A stretch of 64,000 nt of DNA from Toxorhynchites rutilus septentrionalis. Lineage: Eukaryota > Arthropoda > Insecta > Diptera > Culicidae. This document shows positions 57,767 through 64,000 of this stretch, in pieces. Under the pieces are notes generated by a model. It did not search any database. It was not told the origin of the DNA and saw nothing but the letters and a program-made list of their open reading frames with translations. Numbering within the stretch: the stretch's first letter is position 1; the number at the start of each line of letters is the position of its first letter. A program made the position numbers and the translations under genes. The stretch is taken from assembly GCF_029784135.1 (NCBI RefSeq), contig NC_073744.1, forward strand, positions 28,998,981 to 29,062,980. Direction: 5' to 3'.

Positions 57767-59182
57767 GTAGACATTCGTTTAGTCGCACTCGAAAAAAAAT
57801 TTAAACACTTACAAAACAACTAGGAATGTTCTTCTTATCGGAATACTTATTTGCTGTAGTGATAGTATATTTAAGTCACTTTTATTGAAAGGGCATGCGT
57901 CACAATCACACACACACAAGGCGGCATCGGTGGATATAAACATTCAAACGTCGTTTTTTCCCAAGACATCCGTTTAGCCGCAGGGCATAAAAATCGAGTT
58001 TTCGCATAATCACCAAGCCTTTATCTGTGTTTTTTGAAAAAATACTTGGGAATGATCAATTTACAAGATAAATATTAGATGTGCAATGTAAGAAGTTGGT
58101 CAGATTAGTGATTTACGTAGAATTTAAATGAATGGCGAAAGTATTCTATTGACGGAAGAGAGGCGGAAAATAATAAAGATATTCAGTGAACAAAAGTTTT
58201 CTAATCGCTCGATCGTAACAAAAATTGGTCTATCTGAGAAAGTGGTACGGAATTTCTTTGAATAGTGCCAGAAATATGGGATATAACGACCAATAAATGG
58301 GAACACCAAAGTTACTTTGCGTCTTAAAGGTCGAATAAGACACGAAGCAACCAGGAAACGATGTCCTGTTCATACATAAAGGCAGAATCGGTTGTTCCAG
58401 TAACGAAGAGGCATATTGCGCGCATCTTTAATGAATCACCAAACATCATGTGGAAGAAACTTCAAGGGAAGCCGAAACTGACCGCCACCCATAAGCAGAA
58501 CCATCTCATTTTCGCCCGGCAATACATGGAATGGAAACTAGAATGCAGAAATGTTGTATTTTACGGCGAAAAAAGTTCAATTTGGATGGTCCGGACTGTT
58601 ACAGTTGCTATTGGTACAATTTAAGTCAACGGCATGTCGTGAGATCGAAGCGAAACTTTGGGGGCGGAAGTTTGACAGTGTGGGGAGCCGTTTCCTATCA
58701 CAGCAATGAACCCGAATGAACTCCGAAAAGTATCTTCAATTACTGGAGGACGTTTTGATTGGCCATATTGAGAATAACGCTACCGAGGATGTCGTTTTTT
58801 CAGCAGGATTATGCATAGATCCACGTTTCCACGCAATCGAAGGCATGGTTTGCCGAGAAGGACATTGCGCTTCTTGAATGACCTGCTGGCAGTCGATTGC
58901 AATCCCATAGAAAACCTATGGAGAATCTTGGCTGAGATTGTCTATGCAAACAGATGACAATTTGACAACATTTCCAGTTTTAAGGCAGTAATTTAAGAAT
59001 GTTGGGCTATAATCAATATGGCAACACTTTAAAAGCTGTCTGACTCGATGCCAAATCGAGTTTTCAAAGTGATCCAAAATGGAGGTGGACATACTATATA
59101 TTAGCTACCGATTGGACTCGAAATTTGCCGCACAAATTTTCTTTTATTGAAATTTTAGGATGCGGCTAAACGAATGTCCACC
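57767..59182 (+). mobile_element. Tc1-like element, dead
   Basis: Inverted termini GTAGACATTCGTTTAGTCGC (57767) and, reversed, GTGGACATTCGTTTAGCCGC (ending 59182) bound it. A second copy of the motif, ACATCCGTTTAGCCGC, lies about 195 bases inside the left end (57965), a typical transposase-binding-site arrangement. The transposase remnant is 58130-58960. Confidence 0.75.
58130..58960 (+). pseudogene. Tc1-like transposase, decayed
   Basis: The N-terminal HTH region (LTEERRKIIKIFSEQKFSN-like, from about 58150) and a second HTH are visible across frame changes. KKFNLDGPD (about 58578) follows the site of the first catalytic Asp, and RNFGGGSLTVWGAVSYHS (58661) is a strong family motif. A QQD-like second site is damaged near 58800, and DCNPIENLWRILAEI (58898) retains the catalytic Glu. 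Multiple stops and frameshifts make it non-functional. It fits the DD34E-type Tc1/Tc3 group. Confidence 0.8.
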
Positions 59183-59263
59183 CTGATTCCACATATTTGA
59201 ATTACTTAGAAAACAAAACGTGAATTTATGCTTTCTTTAGAATGAATAAACAATAATCGTCTT
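59183..59263. other. Short junction
   Basis: AT-rich junction between the Tc1-like element and the LINE remnant; nothing recognised. Confidence 0.5.
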
Positions 59264-62200
59264 TTATGAGCAAAACTGTACAAATAATTGACATATTTTT
59301 TCTGTAATCATGTGGCCGGACCTGATGCGTGATAACATAATTGTGTCTAATGTTCTGAAATGCACATTTTTGAACCAAGGCTTCGTGGTCATTTTTCTTG
59401 AATGCTCAAAATGAAATTTTCCTTTATCAGTTGAAATCAGTGAGTATTTCTCTTGCCATATATATTCCGTTTCGATTTCAATATCGTTCAAGATATTATG
59501 TACCGTGAAATTTAGCTGTTGTATTGTGTTTCTAGTGATTCCTAATTTTGCCGCGTTATTGTATATATTTCTATCATTGAATCCTCAACAATGTTAATCA
59601 ATAAATTTATTAAGTAATTTTCTGTCTGTTTAGAATTTCTAAGCAAAGTGCAGGCACTTTAAGAATCTGTGAAGATTGTTAATTTCTTTAAAGATTTTGT
59701 ATCCGCATATTCTATTGCTTTGATAATTGCAACTATTTCTGTATTTATTATTATAAATCCTGTTTTTAATCTATGACTGAATGACACTTTTTCTGTTGAA
59801 TCATAGAAACCAAAACCTGGAATGGAGTTTATCAATGAACCATCTGTATATATTTGATAAGTGTTTTTGTATTTTGTCTCGATTAACTCTGTTACTAATT
59901 GTCTCTGTGTTGTGATAGAAAGATTAGTTTTCTTAAGGTTATTTATTGCGTCATTTACTTTGAGTTTGCTTCCAAGAGTGTAAATATTTTTTTTTATTTT
60001 AACGTTACTTGCTAGCAACATATTCGGATTGAATTAGTGAGTAAATACTAAAGTGGCTGATTTATGTGGATTTAGTTCAAAACCTAATTTTCTGAACTCT
60101 ACTCTCAATTTAGATAAAAAATTGTTCATTTTATTAGCTGCAACTGGTACACTGAATGCTGCAATAGTTGTAGTAAAGTCGTCTGCGAATTGTATTAACG
60201 ATGCATCTTTCAGAATTATTTTATGTACAACTTTTGTGTAATGATTGAATAAGATGGGTGACAATGGACATCCTTGAAGGAATCCCTTGTTGGTGGTTTG
60301 AGTTACTGCAATGCCATTATTTAATTCCAACATTGTCTTTCTATATTTCAAGTAATGGAATATCCAATTCGTTATATGATCAGGAATATTCTCATTTCGT
60401 AGCGTTTTCAACAATTTTTCTATGTTGACATTGTCAAAAGCCTTTGACAGGTCAATGAATGTAGCAATCATGACCAGGCCTTCTCTTTTTGTTGGTTGCA
60501 CCATTGAAGCTAAAAAATTGACACAATTGATTGCTGATGTGTTTCTCTTAAAGCCAAATGAGCTTTCTGGAAGAATATTGTTTTCTGTTACATAGACAGT
60601 CAATTCTTTCTTGGCTATACATTTTATAAGCTTTAATAGTAAATTCATCATAGCTAACGGTCGATAAGAGTTGCAATCATTCGAGTCCATACCTGCTTTA
60701 AGTAATGGTACAGTTCTACTTTCTCTCCAATCCTCTGGTATTTTACTTCATTTAACAGTTACGTGATTCTTATTTGTAGATTTAAATTTATTCTTTTTAG
60801 TATATAAAATGAGAGAAGATTAGGTCCAGGAGTAGAATGATCTTTTTTTGAACAAATTATTTGTCTTATATCTTTGAAATACATCTTGAAATTTTGTTGA
60901 CTCGAGGAAGGTACATAGTTAATTTCCGCGGATATCGAAGGAAAATTTTGATTCATGAATCTTGTTGCTAATTATGAGTCGTTTAGTAAGATTGAATTGT
61001 TCTCAGCTGGACTTCCACCACCTAGAATTCGTATTTGAAATTTTTGATTTCAATAAATCCTCAATTTCTTTGGTCCACCAAGGTTTAGGTATTTTCTTCA
61101 CATTTCCCTGTTTAGAACTATGTGTAGATGAATTTATCTGTCCTGCTATAATTGGGGAAATATCTTCAGGGATGTAAATTATTTGAGACTGAAATCGAAT
61201 TATTCTTTCTACTGCTTGATTCTTGTTTAAAGAATTCAAATTGAGGATTATTATTGTAAGCAGAGTTTTGAATTTCTATTTTGATGATTTTGGGTTACTA
61301 GAGAAGTCTTAATTTAGTACTGTCCATTCTGATTTGCAAGCTAATGTGGGTTATACAAATGTAAGGTCTATTTCAGAAAGGGTCGTAACTTATGAGCAAT
61401 TCCAAATGAAATCGACAAATGACAAAACATGAGTATTTTTGATTCGAATGAAAGTGTGTATTCCGTTTGGGTTAGAGGAAATATGGAGCACAAAAATTCC
61501 ACAGCAATTGGGAATTTTTTGACTCAAGCGTAACTTTTGAAAAGGGCGTATCGATTTGAGTAAGAGAAATCTTTGATAATTTATATCTCAAAAACTATGA
61601 GTCGTTCCGAAATAGTGTCTTAGAAAGAGTTATAGAGTATTGATGGTTGAATATGAAAAAAATGTACACTGAGAAAAACAATTTTGTACTCTTTTTTTAT
61701 TTACAAAATAAACATTCAATTTGCAATATCCAAAATACATATTTTTTTAAATTTTTTCATACAAAATAGAAGTCATGCAGAAAATTTAAAAAATGGGCCC
61801 AAGATGGTAAAACTATTTTTGACGAACTTTGTGGAAGATCGAATTATTAGGAATCTTCGAAACTTCGAATTTTTGTATGTTAACAATCATTTTTAGCAAC
61901 AAATTATGAATCCTGATGTGATTTAAAACAAAAAAAGGTTATTATCAATCTCCTTCTAAATGTGGCCATTCTCGAAATATTTAAAACAAATATTTCTAAT
62001 TTATTGTCTTTTTTCTAGTAAATAATCTCTTTTAATATGTTTGTTGTATTATACCGTCATGTTCGCGAAATTTTATGAATTTGCTTATAATTTCCAACAA
62101 TTTTTTTGATTGATTGAAATTTGTATTAAGATAAAAAAGATTTTTTAGTTTCGCTACGTTTTGTATTAACACACATGTCTTCGAATGTTTCGTAACGTAA

Positions 62201-63001
62201 CTCCTAAACATATGTCTTTATCATAACGATGTATTTGGAAAAGTTGTTGGGAATTATAAGCAAATTCATAAAATCTCATGAACATGATGGTAGAACATGA
62301 ACATATTTGAAGGGCTTATTTACTATTAAAAAGACAATAAATTAGAAATATTTTTTTAAATATTTCGAGAATGGCTACGTTTAGAAGGAGATTGATAATA
62401 ACCTTTTTTGTTTTAGATCACATCAGGATTCATAATTTGTGGCTAAAAATGATTGCTAACATACAAAAATTCGAAGTTTCGATAATTCCTAAAACTTCGA
62501 TGTTCCACCAATTTCGTCAAAAATTGTTTTTATTTTTTATTTTGTAAATAACAAAAAGAGTACTAATTTTTTTTCTCAGTTTACTTTTTTTTCATATTCA
62601 ACCATCAATAATCTATAACTCTTTCTAAGACACTAATTCGGTACGACTCATAGTTTTTGAGGTATAAATTATCAAAGATTTCTCTTACTCAAATCGATAC
62701 GCCCTGTTCAAAAATTCCCAATTGCTGTGAAAAACTCATATTTTCTCCAACCCAAACGGAATACACACTTTCATTGGAATCAAAAATACAAGTTTTTAAA
62801 ATCTGCATTTTTAGAATGGATTCATTTGGAATTGCTGTTATAACCTGGGAAATTATAGTCTTCTCCTGGTTTAAGCCATATTTCACTTAGAATTGCTATG
62901 TCAACAACTTCTTTATTATGGAAATTCTTTATTAGTTCTCGTGTATCCATAGAACGTATACAATTAACATTATTCTGAATTATTGTTAAATAAAAAACCA
63001 T
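59264..63001 (-). pseudogene. RNase H-bearing LINE ORF2, decayed and split by a palindrome
   Basis: On the minus strand from 63001: an APE-type endonuclease N-terminus (IIQNNVNCIRS, VVDIAILSEIWLKPGE; 63001-62843), then the H2 palindrome copy B (61395-62836). The endonuclease end follows (TLSEIDLTFV, then stop, about 61365), then a linker with PWWTKEIEDL (61239-61003). Reverse transcriptase pieces lie at 60956-60759 and 60690-60034, the latter with DLSKAFD, GFLQGCPLSP and FADDFTT. RNase H follows (YQIYTDGSL, FTDS; 60021-59659), then LDTIMLSRIRSGH (59491-59264). The middle of the endonuclease is missing at the palindrome. Stops and frameshifts separate the pieces. It differs from the LINE at 49-54.7 kb. 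Confidence 0.82.
61395..62836. repeat. Giant palindromic element H2, copy B (1442 bp), inside the LINE
   Basis: Arms 61395-62105 and 62240-62836 pair. The ends read AGCAATTCCAAATGAAATCG and, reversed, AGCAATTCCAAATGAATCC. The loop (62105-62240) is the reverse complement of the copy A loop at 15466-15630. LINE coding sequence lies on both sides (N-terminal endonuclease to the right, C-terminal endonuclease to the left), with about 140 codons of LINE missing between. Confidence 0.85.
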
Positions 63002-63150
63002 TATAGGACGACCAAATCATTCTACTAAACAGTTATTTCCAAAATTTCGCAGCATTCTACAATAATATACCAATTTTAAACAACCGACTTGAATAAAATA
63101 ACAGCGTAGTTCTACGTCAACAATGTGGTCGTATCTTGGGCACAACCTCT
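63002..63150 (+). repeat. Family D repeat, right end (copy 3)
   Basis: It matches 270-411 (+) and 5109-5290 (-). It includes CAGCGTAGTTCTACGTCAAC at 63103 and ends CACAACCTCT at 63150. It begins immediately next to the start codon region of the LINE pseudogene. Confidence 0.7.
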
Positions 63151-63742
63151 TATTATTTTTTTTTGGTTTTAAACTGTATATTCGATTCTTACCTGAACAA
63201 CAAAGTTATCCTACAATCTTAAAACACCCGAATTTCCGAAATGTATCCTTTTCCGCGGAAAACTGTTGCCGCCAAAGGTCGTGTTGTCAAGAGTTGATAC
63301 TCAGAAGACAGTGTTTGTTTTGTCGATTGAAAACCAAATAATGACGAGTGATAGACTTGACGAAACCATTCCAAGAAGGATTCATGAAAACAAATGATTG
63401 CTGAAATTACACAACTCAAATGGTATGTTTTCGGAAAGAAATTTAACGTTGGAATTGACTGCTCCAAGATGAACAAAAACATGCATATATCTGTTTGAGT
63501 AAACGATTTTTTTCTAGTGATGAGGCGATGTTTGATTAAGGGGGTATTCTAGTGTACAGACACCATCAATTATTTCATTATTTGTTCCATTATCTTTTAA
63601 CAACGCAACGAGCTGAGAAAGTGGAAGAGTAAAAAAAAGTTGTGCCATGGCGTACACGATTCGGTTATCTTCTAAATCAATAAAGATGAAGTGTTTTAAA
63701 TTAATATTTCAATTTTTTATCGCTTTTTTATCGTGAAACTAT
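63151..63742. other. Unassigned stretch
   Basis: Short ORFs only, unrecognised. Confidence 0.5.
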
Positions 63743-64000
63743 CTATATAAATAAAAATGTAAAGCCAAATGCGTTGCTAAGCGCGAAACCCGAAGAAGAA
63801 TCGTCCGATTTGAGCAATCTGTATTTTGAGCCATCTGTCTCTGCCCGTAGATCAATATTATAGAGGGAAAAATCGGAACATTTTCGGAAAACTCTGAAGG
63901 AAGGTCGGAAAATTCGTAAAATTGATTTCCCATATGTTTTAAAATTACATCATGATAAGCGTTGTCAATCCATTCAATGTTTGCGCTATCGAAATTAATC
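63743..64000 (+). mobile_element. Helitron 5' end (continues beyond the window)
   Basis: TCTATATAAATAAAAATGTA at 63743 is almost identical to the start of the Helitron at 55643. The following sequence differs, so it is another family member. The 3' end is outside the window. Confidence 0.55.

Noticed and set aside
1..64000. Endogenous viral sequence
   Set aside because: No viral replicase, glycoprotein or nucleoprotein motifs were seen; all RT-like sequences belong to non-LTR retrotransposons.

Overview
The window looks like intergenic or intronic DNA of a mosquito, most likely a culicine such as Aedes or a relative. I infer this from the AT-rich, TE-dense composition, tRNA-derived SINEs of the Feilai type, I- and Jockey-type LINEs with RNase H or gag remnants, Tc1/mariner, hAT, piggyBac, pogo and Helitron remnants, and very large palindromic non-autonomous elements. 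No complete host protein gene, rRNA or stand-alone tRNA gene was found. Species cannot be fixed from this sequence alone.

The best-preserved element is a full-length I-like non-LTR retrotransposon on the minus strand at 49038-54736, flanked by a perfect 12-bp target-site duplication. Its ORF2 (endonuclease, reverse transcriptase, RNase H, CCHC) is open for 1229 codons. Its ORF1 is continuous except for one in-frame amber codon inside a DUF4780-like domain. It sits inside an older palindromic element.

Layout: 1-420 is one end of repeat family D. 2642-3725 is a ~1-kb hairpin with 19-bp direct repeats. 4273-7544 is a TTAA-flanked (piggyBac-type) element split by a 2.0-kb family D insertion that carries a Jockey-like ORF1 fragment. 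9883-11945 is composite repeat family C, interrupted by a promoter-bearing repeat. 11958-14333 is a dead mariner-like transposon with a 1.1-kb hAT-type insertion in its transposase. 14776-16218 is a 1.44-kb giant palindrome. 16.2-20.2 kb is mostly unassigned. 20.2-23.5 kb holds two more family C copies and a GC-richer block. 25.3 kb is a SINE. 26.65-29.35 kb is a second promoter-bearing repeat joined to a 1.8-kb nested palindrome. 30.93-32.56 kb is a pogo-like element. 33.57 kb is a mariner deletion derivative. 34.77-36.04 kb is an uninterrupted copy of the TTAA element. 37.2 kb is another SINE. 40.5-42.0 kb is a family C copy with a SINE. 44.1-46.2 kb holds mariner, piggyBac and Tc1 transposase remnants. 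49.0-54.7 kb is the LINE. 55.6-56.2 kb is a Helitron. 57.8-59.2 kb is a dead Tc1-like element. 59.3-63.0 kb is a dead RNase H-bearing LINE split by a second 1.44-kb palindrome. 63.0-64.0 kb holds a family D end and a Helitron 5' end.

The genes here do not act as a pathway; they are remnants of independent mobile elements. What links them is nesting, which gives relative ages, and a recurring 16-bp palindrome (GACGTAGNNCTACGTC and close variants) at or near the edges of several unrelated-looking repeats. Three palindrome types (1.0, 1.44 and 1.8 kb) could make long hairpin RNAs if transcribed. No new defence or metabolic system is evident. The most notable items are the near-intact LINE with its single amber codon, the giant palindromes, and the promoter-bearing repeat with conserved CCAAT, TATA and initiator spacing.
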